Positions 50,233-61,059 of a stretch of DNA of 64,000 nucleotides are shown in pieces. Within the stretch, counting starts at the first letter, position 1. Each line of letters opens with the position of its first letter. This stretch comes from Blastomyces gilchristii SLH14081. Its lineage: Eukaryota > Ascomycota > Eurotiomycetes > Onygenales > Ajellomycetaceae. A program made the position numbers and the translations under genes. Below the pieces are notes generated by a model. It searched no databases. It was not told where the DNA came from and was given only the letters and a program-made list of their open reading frames with translations. The DNA is taken from NCBI RefSeq assembly GCF_000003855.2, contig NW_003101670.1:1471705-1535704 (forward strand). The letters run 5' to 3'.

Positions 50233-50675
50233 TGTCGACTTGAATTCCGGCTAATCAGTTGCGATTAACGATGAAAAGATTGGAAAGTAAATGTAGGAAA
50301 ATATTTGCAAAGTAGATGTAGAAAAAGGGTTTGGTTAGGCATGAGAGTGGAACGGTAGACGGCATAATTTATACACGCCGTAATACAAACATCTCCATAC
50401 CTGGAAATATGGAGATCCGGCTTAGTTCCGCCTTTTGCCAACCATGGGCGGTCAAGCTACTTAATCCCTTGTGCCAAATCGACAAATTTCCAGATCTCTC
50501 GAAATGGAGTTCTTACTTTCCAGCTTGAACACTTGAAATCTGATAGCGAACGTAAACATGAGAACTATAAGAAGATCCTTCTTTCCGCATGATGTGGTCA
50601 ATGATAATCGGACCTGCTTTTCCTTGTACTTTTGCCTTCCACTTCACATATCCATACTGCCATCATTCCCCCAAC

Positions 50676-52869
50676 ATGTCTCATAATCAACACTCAAAAC
50701 TCATAAGTGTTGAACAGGCACAAGATCTGAATGCCTCAGTTCCCTCACCACAATGAAGTGCGCGGTTACATGGACTGCCGGCTATGCCTACTGTACCATA
50801 TCCCTGTTTGCCCTCAATATCTCCTCTTGGTGACATTTCTACCAGCTGCAAAAGATTCAAACAATCTCCACCTCCAGACAATGCCAATCTCATGTTAAGG
50901 CTATTAAAATCTGAAATGGTAATTGCAGTCCCGTGTACCAAACCTGATGCAGTTCAGAATGGAGATGAAAGGCCACATTCAAGCCTGAACATTGTCTTCA
51001 AATCACCAGCCTCAACAGTCTCTGATCCAAGTGACAGGGAAGAGCCTCACAGAAGCCAACAGAAAGTCTCTTGCAGCGCCGTCACGTCCAGTTCCAAAGG
51101 TAAGGGAAAGGAAAACATAACACCAGCAGAGCAAGCTGTGGAAGTGATGCTACAGGCGTTGTCCACAAATCCATATGAGATACTGGGTGTGCCTGATCCT
51201 AGTGAATTGGAAAATATCAAACAAGCTTATAAGTGTCTGGCACTCCTCCTCCATCCAGACAAGAACAAGCATCAACATGCCAAGGAAGTGTTCAAAAGTA
51301 GGTAAAAGTTAAACAGCTATATAATGTTGCACAGCTAATAAGAACCTGCCAGGATTGAACTGGGCGGGAGAGGCCCTGAGAGTGTCAGATGCCAGTTTTG
51401 CTGGGAATGCATTTGGAGATGAAGGTGAATCTGATGGGGATGGTGATGTACCAATGCCTGATTATGAACCCAGACCAGTTCCGGATGTGTATATTGAAAA
51501 ACTATATACCCAAGCAACACCATTTGTGAAGCACTTGTTTGAGAATCCCCTCAACTTCAAGGCTGAGAATGAGCTAAAACAAATCAATGAGTTGATCACT
51601 CAAGAGGTCAAAAACCATGGGGTACAAGTGACTATGAAGCACTCTGTGTTCATAATACAGTATCATCTACTTGCTTCACAGGCGCTTATTGCGCATCATA
51701 TCATCTGAGACATAGAGTTAACTCTCACTCAGTATTTACAAGCAAAGTATGAGAAATCCAAGGAAGATATCGACAAAGTCAACTCCATCATAGAAACAGT
51801 GGTTGAGGAAAATCACTATTCTACTTGTTGAAAGGTCAAATTCTCACTCAGTGAGAATGGCAAGCAACTTCTTAAATTCTATTCAGGAGAGGATGAACCT
51901 CAGCCGGTTGTAATGCCTGCGGAAGCTTCAAATTTGCCAAGAACAATCATGATGTGGAAACCCAGCAAAACTCAGCAGGGTGAGCCAATTATTGCCTGCA
52001 AGCAGTTGTTCCGTACAAGAAAAGAAGGAAGAAAGCTTAGGATACCTGAAGTTATGAGGTATCTGTTTATTATGCAGGTGAATGGACCAGACAGTCTGAT
52101 ATGTGAGATAAGATCAGGATCAGAGATAGGCTGGAGGGCAACCCATACTTACCTTGCATTGCCAGACAAGAGAATGATTGGGTCAAAGAGCATGACTCAT
52201 GACTATGAAGGAATCAAAGCAATCTTGAAAGTCACTCACTCAGAGAACAAACCTGGCCTAGATCTCCTCGTCTGTGTTAAGGTCTCAGGAAGTGAGGGTG
52301 AAACAGACTGGATAACTCAGACAGCACTATGCAACATATGGGGAATGAGTGACACAGACACAGTGATCAGTGAGATATTTGAAAGTGAGGGAGAGATACC
52401 CCCAGAGAGGATGGCAAGGCTTGAGTATAAGCCGCGAAGAGCACTGAATTACATGCTGCAAAGACAGCAACATGATGTGCCTAGTGATGATACAATGAAC
52501 AATGAAAATGATAGTGAAGTCGAATTCTCCTGCAACCGACCCAGTAGCGGTCGTGCTGCTAGGACACCAAAGAGAGTTGTTCAACAAATCAATGACAGGA
52601 GTGGCAGTGATAGTGACAGTGAAGTCAAAGTCACTCACAACTGACCCAGCAGATGTTCTGCTGCTGAAGCATCGAACTCACAGACACAACAATGACATCA
52701 TGGGCAAAGGGCAAAGAGCCGCATGTTAAAAGACAGTGCTGCCCAGGATGAGGATCCTGTAATTGCAAACATCCATCTCCAACTTGCAAGAATGAGCCAA
52801 AAGATGGATGAGCTGATGGACACTGTCACAACATCTTCCAGCCAACACGGAAAGCGCTTCCTTAGCTGA
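50676..52869 (+). pseudogene. J-domain (DnaJ-like) protein pseudogene
   Basis: ATG 50676 (MSHNQHSKLISVEQ...) leads, after a TGA at about 50754, to a Ser/Lys-rich linker and a J domain: NPYEILGVPDPSELENIKQA then YKCLALLLHPDKNKHQHAKE (51169-51290), with the HPD motif that stimulates Hsp70 ATPase. A very short apparent intron (51298-51334) restores the frame to NKNLPGLNWAGEALRVSDAS. The C-terminal part (RYLFIMQVNGPDSLICEIRS, WRATHTYLALPDKRMIGSKS, acidic tail) is not assignable. Further TGA codons at about 51706, 51829, 52642 and 52691 break it. J domains followed by a large unknown region occur in fungi as putative co-chaperones. Confidence 0.7.
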
Positions 52870-54692
52870 CTGAACTAGTGTCAGCCCACATTTTGATTTT
52901 AATCTTATTCCCTTTTCATTTTCTGCTCTGTGACCCTTCCATGTAACACATTTGAATGTTGATTTTCCGGATGTTCAACACATCCCCCTTGTGTTAGTTT
53001 GCTATGTAGTCTTTAAAATAGTATTTGTTTTATTTCTCTTCATCATAATGATATCAGCTTCCCTTTCATGGAAGTATTCCTCAATAGACTGACAACAAAA
53101 CAGGCTCTAAATTAACTGGATGATTCAAGTTACAGCTAGTGTTTGCAGGCCAAGGCTCTAATCCCGCCTCGCTACCGCGTGGCATTATCAAAAAGTAGCT
53201 TTGAAACCAGGGCCGAAGCGCACTCGTTGATGAGGTCAAGGCAGTATACACAGAGTTTGTGAGGACTAGGGAGTTTGAGAAGGGGTGGCAAAATCCATTC
53301 AGTCAACCAGCATGGCAAATCCGGATGCTTCAAAGCCATCTACCAGGGCATGGAATGCCTTAACAGCGGTTGCAATATCGAGAATGAAACTTCTGCAACA
53401 TCTTTGTGGACAATATCCCCCTCTTTGTCCCAGCTGCTACAGCAGTTTTGTCTTTCTTCACCAGCAACCACTGATTAAGGATGGCGCAGGTAACTTTTCA
53501 GAGGTGATACAGTGCACAGTTGCCTAGCCTTATAGCAGCAACTTCTGTGGGCTTGCAGCCTATTGTCCTCACTTGCATTTGAGCTTGATCTGCATGCAAA
53601 GCGGCTATGCCCTTGATTGTGCTAAGGGCAACTGCGATTTTCTGCTGCTTTTACTATTGAACATAGTGTTCTTCAATGCGGTATCCTCTACTGAACTCAT
53701 GCATTCTTAAACTTGAGCTTCAACACCAATAATGGGACGAATCAGAATGTCTCACTGTCAAGTGCACATTGATACTACATACAGCGTGAAGGGTCTTTGG
53801 ATACCTGAAAAGTGTAGATGTCCAATATCGCGAACAAGAAAACAAAGCCATCTGATATCACAATTGTTTTTTACGAGATAAGATTGCAAGCGCGCCCTCA
53901 ATGCCTTAAAACCAGAATATTGGTTCTCAGACCAATCCTCTGTCCCTTCCCAAACAACCCCAAACACGTCATCAATGATTGGCTCTTTATTCCCAGTATG
54001 TCTCTCAGGATGATGCATCAGGCTTCGGCGACAGTCGAGCAGAATAGCTTCTTTGCGGGTCCAGATTTAGGTTTACCCCGTCCCACTTTCCGTGCGCAGG
54101 GACCAACACCTCTGGCAAAACTTTGTTTTTATACCGAAAGGTGTCATCTCGGTTTGGGGTTGGAAGGCCCTTCGTCCTGAGAATCTTGCTTCTTTTCAGC
54201 CTCTTTTTTGGGGAAAGCTTTCCCAATGATCATATAGACTGACATCTGCAGTCTCTTGGTCAAGTTCTCTAGGTGGTCTAGCATTCTCCCGGTCAAGCAG
54301 CCTCTAGGTCTACTATTCTCTCGGTTTCCCTTATGCACAGTAACAGAGGTTGGGCACAATTTTGCATCACAAAACCGTGGCCTGCAATCCGAACTCGTGG
54401 CCTGGCGTTACAAGCGCCGCAACAAAACGACCGATCGCTCGAAATAGCCGTCTGACAGGAGTGTCGCAACACCCATCCGACTTTTACCCAACCAGACGGA
54501 ATTCAGCATGGATAAGATCGGCAATAACAGGTGGCTGGAACTAGAGCTGTTAACCTAAGGACACCAGGCGACGAGCGCCAACTTGTCAAATCGTACAGAT
54601 TTCGGCCCCTGTCTCTCTGTAGGTCCTTCCCCATGTGAATGACCAACTAGGAGAGACCGCGAACAAAGAAAGCAACTTTCCCTGCTTCAAAG
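52870..54692. other. No firm gene; minisatellite remnant at about 54230-54320
   Basis: Composition returns to normal near 53.7 kb. Minus-strand frames at 53758-54359 (TGRMLDHLENLTKRLQMSVY, VLVPAHGKWDGVNLNLDPQR) look like pieces of one broken gene, family unknown. Two units related to the 48-bp minisatellite lie at about 54230-54320 (TCTAGGTGGTCTAGCATTCT). 53275-53527 holds an unassigned frame. 50233-50675 is the spacer upstream of the J-domain gene. Confidence 0.4.
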
Positions 54693-55271
54693 ATGGGGTA
54701 CAACTGGATCAGGTGACTCCAAGTTGAGTTCGTTTTTCCCGCTTATTTGTTTTCAGATATAGCTTCTCACCACCCACTGTACTTATAGTTTCGGAAGCTT
54801 CAAATTTGGGAAGCTGATGGATGTATCCAAAGAACCCCGGTGGCAGGTGCAGGCAGCCTGGAATATAGCGCACGCTACAGTTCCCCATATGAAAGTCCTG
54901 GTGTACAGTGGCATAATTGGAAATAAGGACGAACTGTTTCGTGGAGAGCTGCTGGCCATTATTGATGTGATGTGTCGGCGGCTAAACACGAAGTCGCTTC
55001 GTCCGCATATCATTGCTCCTGTAAGTGTCTTTTCAAGGAATGCCTTGCAAAGGGAGGCACAGAATGCTAACACTTTTCTTCGCAGGTTTTGTTATTTTCT
55101 GTGGTAGGAATGCACCATATTCGGGTCCTGGAGGCATATTTTAATGGCAAGGAGCTTGTGGTGCGTGCCACTGAACTGTATGACTTGGAGCACCGGAATC
55201 ACAAACTTTTAATTCAGCTATCAAAGTGGTGGCTGGGCCATGCAAGTGATATGTCGACGCAAGAGTATTAA
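54693..55271 (+). CDS. Conserved fungal hypothetical protein, three exons
   Basis: The model is join(54693-54712, 54789-55020, 55086-55271). ATG 54693 gives MGYNWI; a 76-nt intron ends CTTATAG; exon 2 reads SFGSFKFGKLMDVSKEPRWQ, NIAHATVPHMKVLVYSGIIG and LLAIIDVMCRRLNTKSLRPH; a GTAAGT...GCTAAC...CGCAG intron leads to VLLFSVVGMHHIRVLEAYFN and LLIQLSKWWLGHA. 438 nt, 145 residues, no lesions. I know this as a multicopy Aspergillus/Penicillium-type family without assigned function. An upstream extension of exon 1 stays open, so the true start may lie earlier. Confidence 0.65.
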
Positions 55272-55342
55272 ATTCAATACAGTGGTATGATTGTTTACTT
55301 CTTTATTCATCTGTTAGTGGAGGTGTTCTCTAATGACTTTAG

Positions 55343-56070
55343 TTAATCTGAAATATCCTCATCCTCAGGAGTCCCTTCGCGTTTACAATACTTGATCCAG
55401 AGAGGGATATCGCTAACGAACCTGCGGGAGGCACCAATCTTCACTCCATGTTGTAAGAAAAAGTTTGGATCTTCATCACCAAGGATCTGTTTAGGCGAGG
55501 CAATTTTTCAATGCGACATCACGCGCCTTCTTAATATTATCCTTGAAGCTCCCAGTGCTCACTAGTGATAAATGCCAGACAGTATAACCCTCCACTGCTA
55601 TCTAAAGAGGCCCGGGAATATCGATCGAACCAGCCCGGCCAGTTCTCAAAGTGGTTATTTGGATACTATTTGAGGCGGGGCCCGAGAGACTGGGGTGACT
55701 GGGTCGGGACGACATTGATACTGATTGGGAAAATTGATCCACTTGCCAGGTGGCTAGGGGCTTTCTGTCGGTTCTCGATTCGGCGTACAATTGGTCCGGA
55801 TTGTATCAGGAATGTCGTCATGGGTCTCTCGGATACCCCCTTGTAGCACATATCTAACCAGGGCTTTCATATGATGTGTTCTCATTTTGTAATGCCTCTT
55901 CCCCACTGGATCCAGCCAGCAGTATTGCCCTGACGAAATAGATTTTCCCACCGCAGGAGTTGTTCCTCTATTGCTGTCCAATTAATATCTGTGTCCTCAA
56001 AGCGCTTGGTAAGGTCATGTTGTGAACGATCGTTTACGGAAACGACCTCAAAAGTGTAGTTAGGACAACA
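55343..56070 (-). pseudogene. Conserved fungal hypothetical protein, pseudogene with frameshifts
   Basis: Fragments in family order on the minus strand: [20 protein letters not shown] then [20 protein letters not shown] (56070-55945), a shift, [20 protein letters not shown] then ETHDDIPDTIRTN, a shift, FPISINVVPTQSP, then VWHLSLVSTGSFKDNIKKAR (about 55555), and finally KQILGDEDPNFFLQHGVKIG then ASRRFVSDIPLWIKYCKREG to the stop at 55343. The family is common in Eurotiales and has no known function. At least two frameshifts and stops make it non-functional. Convergent with the preceding three-exon gene. Confidence 0.6.
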
Positions 56071-56495
56071 GGCCTAGATCAAGAAAAGAGAGTGAAAGAG
56101 CTGTGATTGTTGATATTTTAAATTATGCATGGAGGTTAGGATATATGGTCCTTTTATAGGCTTCTAGTGGTCTACACGGGAGTCGCCGCTGTTCAATACT
56201 GGATCCCAAGCGTTATGGCAGACCGCAGTTTTGTGCAGGATGATAAGCTGAAAACTCCATTTCGCAAGACCTGGAAACTTATCGATTAGAAGATGGCGTC
56301 CACCTTGGGATCTCGATGCTGAGGAACGGAGTGACTCAATCATCCAGTCTCCCCCCTAGCAACCCACGAGGCGGGCGACCGGGCCTACACTACTCTCATC
56401 AGTACAAAAAGGCAGAGCAGAAAATCCAGGACGACCACCCTTCTACCTCATTCTTACGACTCATATTTTCAAATCTTCAACACTGAACTCCACCA

Positions 56496-57559
56496 ATGAC
56501 AAAAGAGCCCCCTTCTGATAACCGCCTGAAGTGAAAAAAGGGCAAAGCTGAAGGGACCACCGAGAATCCTCACAAGCGAGGTCAGGAAAGATGGAAGAAG
56601 CGAAGATCGATGTGCTACCGCAAGCTCATGGAATTAAGCCAGTACTGCGAAGCAGACGTCTACGCATTGATTCGTTGAAAAGGTGAAATATACACTCTGG
56701 TTGTCACTGGCGACGGATCATTCCCTCCGCCAGAGAGTGAACTGGTAAGTCTACAGGGACTGTCACCCAAAGGTGCACCTTTGGCTAACATATTGAAGGG
56801 CGGACCAAAGGGAAAAGCTAAAATCACTGACTTTCAGCAGAGAGAAGTCCGCGCCAATAACCTTATAAACCAAAGTTCAGATGTGGACAAGGACCGTGTA
56901 AAGCGAGACCAGGAGAAGTGGAAGAACCGGAGAAGTACATGCTACTGCAAGCTCAGGGAATTAAGCCTGTACTGTGGAGCAGAGATCTACGCATTGGTAT
57001 GTCGGCAAGGTGAAATATACACTCTAAATACTACCGACATTCCATCATTTCCACCGCCAGAGAGTACTCTGGTAAGTCATCAATATTCATGGCCCAAAAC
57101 TCAGTTTCCACTAACATATGTAAGAGAGGACTGAAGGGGAAGGTGGAAGTTGCAGACTTTCAGCTGAGAGAAGTCAGGAAACTGACTGGAAGTGCAACCA
57201 GCAACATTTCAAGAAATCTGAACAAAGTGAAGTGGGTGAAAGCAGGAAAGTCAATGCCAAGTGTAAAACGGGCTATACAACCGCCCGTTTGGGTGACTTC
57301 GCCTGTTGAAATGACACTGTCGGGCATATCGGCATTTGATCCTCCTGAGCGCCTGGGAGATGACGAAGGTCGATTCATTGGGGGTGACACTTTAAGTGTG
57401 AAAAGAGCTATTCAGCCCCCCATTTGGATGACTTCGTCTGTTGAAAAGATGCTGCTGGATCCTCCTGAGCACCTGAGAGATGATGAAAGTCAATTTGTTG
57501 AAAGTGGCCCTTGTAACAATATTTTCATACCTTCATTTGATCCCCTGTACAATTTGTAG
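56496..57559 (+). pseudogene. MADS-box-like protein with tandemly duplicated domain
   Basis: ATG 56496. Unit 1 contains ERWKKRRSMCYRKLMELSQY then CEADVYALIR and PPPESEL; unit 2 repeats it as EKWKNRRSTCYCKLRELSLY then CGAEIYALVC and PPPESTL about 330 bp downstream. Both resemble the basic helix and strand region of SRF/MADS domains (K-R-R...K..EL...C..DV). Each unit is followed by an intron at the same place (56745-56798 and 57072-57124) and by KGKAKITDFQQREVR or KGKVEVADFQLREVR. The C-terminal part also repeats a KRAIQPP[VI]W block. TGA codons at 56532 and 56676 sit inside LK-KKG and IR-KGE, where Arg is expected, both in or before unit 1. The spliced length is 957 nt. Confidence 0.6.
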
Positions 57560-58050
57560 ATAGCTCGGTCAATTTCTCACTCATTGTTATATAGCATTTA
57601 TACTAGCTGATATTTCCCGAAATGAGAGTTTCAAAGGATGAATGTATTAATCGTCTGTCCTTACAAGGCCGCAAGGGCAACTATGGGGAATAAACCATCC
57701 TGTTCATTTTGGTTTGTCTTTTTTTTTTTCCTGAATGAGTGGATCTTGGATCTTTACCTAGCGCTGTTAAAGCAAGCCAGATCGCTAGATCGCCAATTCG
57801 GAAGAACTTGCGAAGACACCACACAAGGCTCGTCTTGAAAAGCTGGGACGAAACCTTTTGCTTTACCCCTCTGGAAAGAAGGTATTGAGAAAAGTATCAG
57901 AACACCTCCTTTCATTCTCTAAGGTGATTGTCTCTGCTGAGTGGCTCCTACAGACAAAACATTTTGTATCTCGTATCTCAGAGAATACTAGTCCTGCGGA
58001 AGCCCATCCTCCGGAACTTAATCCTAACCCTTATCACCCGCCCCGTTACC
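57560..58050. other. No recognisable gene
   Basis: Spacer with a short T-run near 57720. A frame at 57858-58085 has no assignable domain. 56071-56495 upstream of the MADS-like gene is likewise empty apart from its presumed promoter. Confidence 0.45.
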
Positions 58051-58718
58051 ATGCTGATTTACATCTTGCTGTTGGCTATTGCTGACATGATGGTTTTAGT
58101 TGCCTCAGAGTGAGTATGATGTATTATTCCATCCAGTATTTCTACTAACAATACCAATCTAGTTCATATAGAGGAGCTCGAGACTTTCCGCGTGCCATCG
58201 CATCTGTTTGGGTTGATGTGGGTCTGCCTGGTGCAGGGCAGAGTAAAGCCACAGCAACGGATCCAGCAACTGTGTTGGTTTTTGAAAAGCCACCTGAAAG
58301 CACGAAGACAACCGATTGAGAACTGACTATGACTGTCAGCCAGTCATCATTTGGCGGTATTTCCCAAGTTCCCTGTCTGACATATGTGACTGAGCCTTTG
58401 ATAGTAGCCTCTACTGGTCGTCCTTCAGGCACTGCAGTACCCGTGGTCAGCAGTGTGACGGCGTCAGGTATCCCTTCGGGCGTCTTCTATACCGGGTTCT
58501 CTGGGTGGATCAACAGTGTCACACCCACTCCCTCTCCACCCTCTAATGCGACCCACGTGACTTATTCCGGCAGTCTAACACCTACTAGTCGTGTCTTCTA
58601 TGACGGCAATGGGAGTAGAGATCCTGGCTTGTCTGCATTGAAAGCACCCCCAGGAAACAACCACAGCACATGTCTCCATTTACTGTCGCTCTGGGTCCTC
58701 CTTGTCACTTTCACATGA
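58051..58718 (+). pseudogene. GPI-anchor-type cell-surface protein, one in-frame TGA
   Basis: ATG 58051 encodes MLIYILLLAIADMMVLVAS, a signal peptide. The intron 58110-58162 (GTGAGT...CTAG) joins to DSYRGARDFPRAIASVWVDV and a Ser/Thr/Pro-rich body (TVSQSSFGG, TPTPSPPSNATHVTYSGS). The C-terminus is GNNHSTCLHLLSLWVLLVTF T, a hydrophobic tail of the kind cleaved on GPI attachment. One TGA (about 58317) lies between KTTD and ELTMTV in an otherwise continuous frame. No catalytic domain. Fungal proteins of this build are wall or plasma-membrane mannoproteins. The TGA may be a CGA-derived lesion or a sequencing error. Confidence 0.6.
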
Positions 58719-59062
58719 AGTTTGTAGTATACGTTTCAGATCTCCTTCGGCGATACGGTGGTGAATAAGAAGATAGTGTAGAGCTGCTCTAAATGATATT
58801 GTTGATTTGACCGGTACATCTTGTCATCAATTCCTTTCTGTTGTGCGGTGAAGAAAAGCGGGCAGCTTTTATCTGGTATATAGAGAACTCATCAATAATC
58901 GAAGCCCGGGATGTCAAGAGTCTCTTTGCCCCATTTCACGAGGGTTAGAATATACATGTCAATTCACGCTAGTTATCAGCTGATGAAAATTGTAATAAAC
59001 ATGGATATGATGTGGAGAAGTACGAAGCTTATAACTATCTAGTTTGGCTGAAAGGGAAGTTC
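58719..59062. other. No recognisable gene
   Basis: Short spacer. From about 59036 leftwards the homology with copy A (20866) ends. Confidence 0.5.
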
Positions 59063-60990
59063 TCAGTAGTCAATCGATTCAACAGATCCAGAATCTCTTC
59101 TCTGCACTGAATTCATCCATACTGACTCAACTGAATGAATCAGCCCGTCCATTCTGCTCTTCATGAAGTCAACAGAGCCATGACCCTTCCAGACTTCCCT
59201 CACTGACTGAATGAATGCTTTCATTGCACTTCTCATAAGTTCAGTGATGCTCTCTTGCTTCTTCATCAAAGGGTTCACAGCCTTTAGTAATGCCCTACCC
59301 AGCTGGGACAGGTTCTGAAGAATGCAATATTGAACTGCATCACAAATATTGTCATGCACAGCCACTAATTAATAATCAATGAAGAAAGAGACATGAATGA
59401 TGAAATGAGTGAGTATCAGTAACAAGAAGATAACTCTTTCAGATCTGAAGTTCTCTGTCTAGAATTGTATACACTTTCATGAACTTCAAATAGTTCATCT
59501 CAATACACTCATGACTGCCCAGTCATTCTGGGTCTCTATGAGAATTTGGCTGATATATTGATATTCATAGAATCTACAATACTTTAGTGTCTGTAGTAAG
59601 AATTATCACATGTTCAATCTATATAAGTTCTCTGATCTTGATTCAAGAGCTTCTGCATTCACTCATACACTCAGTTCAACTGGACTAAAAGCTCTGTCAG
59701 TTTCAATCAAGAGGAACATCTCTCTCAGGTGCAGAGAGTCATATCACTGTCATCAATTTCTCAGACTATTGAAATGCTTCTGATTGAAGAGCTTCATTTT
59801 CTATATCTGTTTAAAATCTTCTTAATGTACAGAATTTGAGCTGTAATATCAATTTCAGTCATGAACATCAGTATATATCTGTAGTCACTGATGTCAATCA
59901 TGTTCTCATATGACCTGTTGATGAATGTAAGAAAGCTCTTATGTTTTTTTACATATTTGAGCAATCTTTTGATAAATCCCTGTCTTACCTGAATCAGGAA
60001 AAAGAGTGAGATGACATGACCTTGTTCATCTGCTTATCACCAGATAATCTGGAAGAGATGATTTTCAAAAATGAATGACAAACTCACTCTCAGAATCTGA
60101 AGATAGACAAACTGACTGAAATGTGACTTGAATGATCTGAGATTCAACATGACAATCTCTACAGTATCATTTCTAATAACAAAGCTCACTCTGAGCAGGA
60201 ACTTTTCTAGTGTGATATTTCAAATCATGATTCTGAGAAATTATACAACTGTAGTACTGATGAAAATAACAGCTTCTGTCATGATATATATGTGAGAGTA
60301 TACTCTTTGAGCAGTGATATATCATCAAAGAGAATAGAGAGCACTGAGAGCCAGTGCATAGTACAGTTTGATGAAAATCTCATAAAAATGCCTGCGAAGA
60401 CAAAGTGAAACCAAGATCAAGACAAATGCAATGATTGTCTGTTATGGGGATTTTAGCAGCAGTTCAAAAGAAGATTGAAGAGACCCAGGAAATCTTGGCC
60501 CAGAAGAGAGAGGGTTTACCAGAAGCTCATGAAATTGCAAGGAATTTTTAAAGGAAAATTCCCTGATCTTCAATGATAAGAGAACATGTGCTAATGCCTG
60601 GATGGATGCCATCAGACCCACCACACTGTGGGCAATGAGATATGAATGAAGTGATAACCCAAGCGCATCCGTGATCAGGCTCGGTTGGCTGACAAGTAGG
60701 ATGACCATGTTGATCACAGAAAGTGTTCTGATCTGAGAGTGAGCTTCGGCCACAGAGTGTACCCCAAGGAGGTTGCATGTTAAAGTCAAAGAGCAGTAGG
60801 TAAGGAGTAGAAATAGACAATATGGGGTGACCGGTCCAAACAGTAGGTTACGGCGAATCAAAATAGGGTAGACGAACTGTCTGAAGAGGAAAGCAGCAGT
60901 ATGGCGTTTGGCCCGACGGATCATTCGACATATCAATCTGCACGCGATCAAGCAGCCAAGAGTTGCAATTGCATTAATTTTTGCCCCTTT
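59063..60990 (-). pseudogene. Ferric-reductase-like membrane oxidoreductase pseudogene (copy B)
   Basis: The upstream part (60990-60442) is open and gives CLIACRLICRMIRRAKRHTA, LRRNLLFG-like text (IRRNLLFGPVTPYCLFLLLT), EAHSQIRTLSVINMVILLVS and LHSYLIAHSVVGLMASIQAL then AHVLL, matching the membrane block of fungal ferric reductases with two His 14 apart. FELLLKSP marks the next helix. Downstream the frame is broken by many TGA codons but still reads an NADPH-side segment and ends VESIDY at 59063. It lacks the hAT insertion present in copy A, and so dates that insertion after the duplication. Its N-terminus differs from copy A, and the junction with RasGEF sequence is at about 61000-61060. Confidence 0.75.
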
Positions 60991-61059
60991 TTGCGGCATG
61001 TGATTGAGATACAGGCTAGGCCACGATGTGGTTCTAAAAGCATATACAGAACTTGAACA

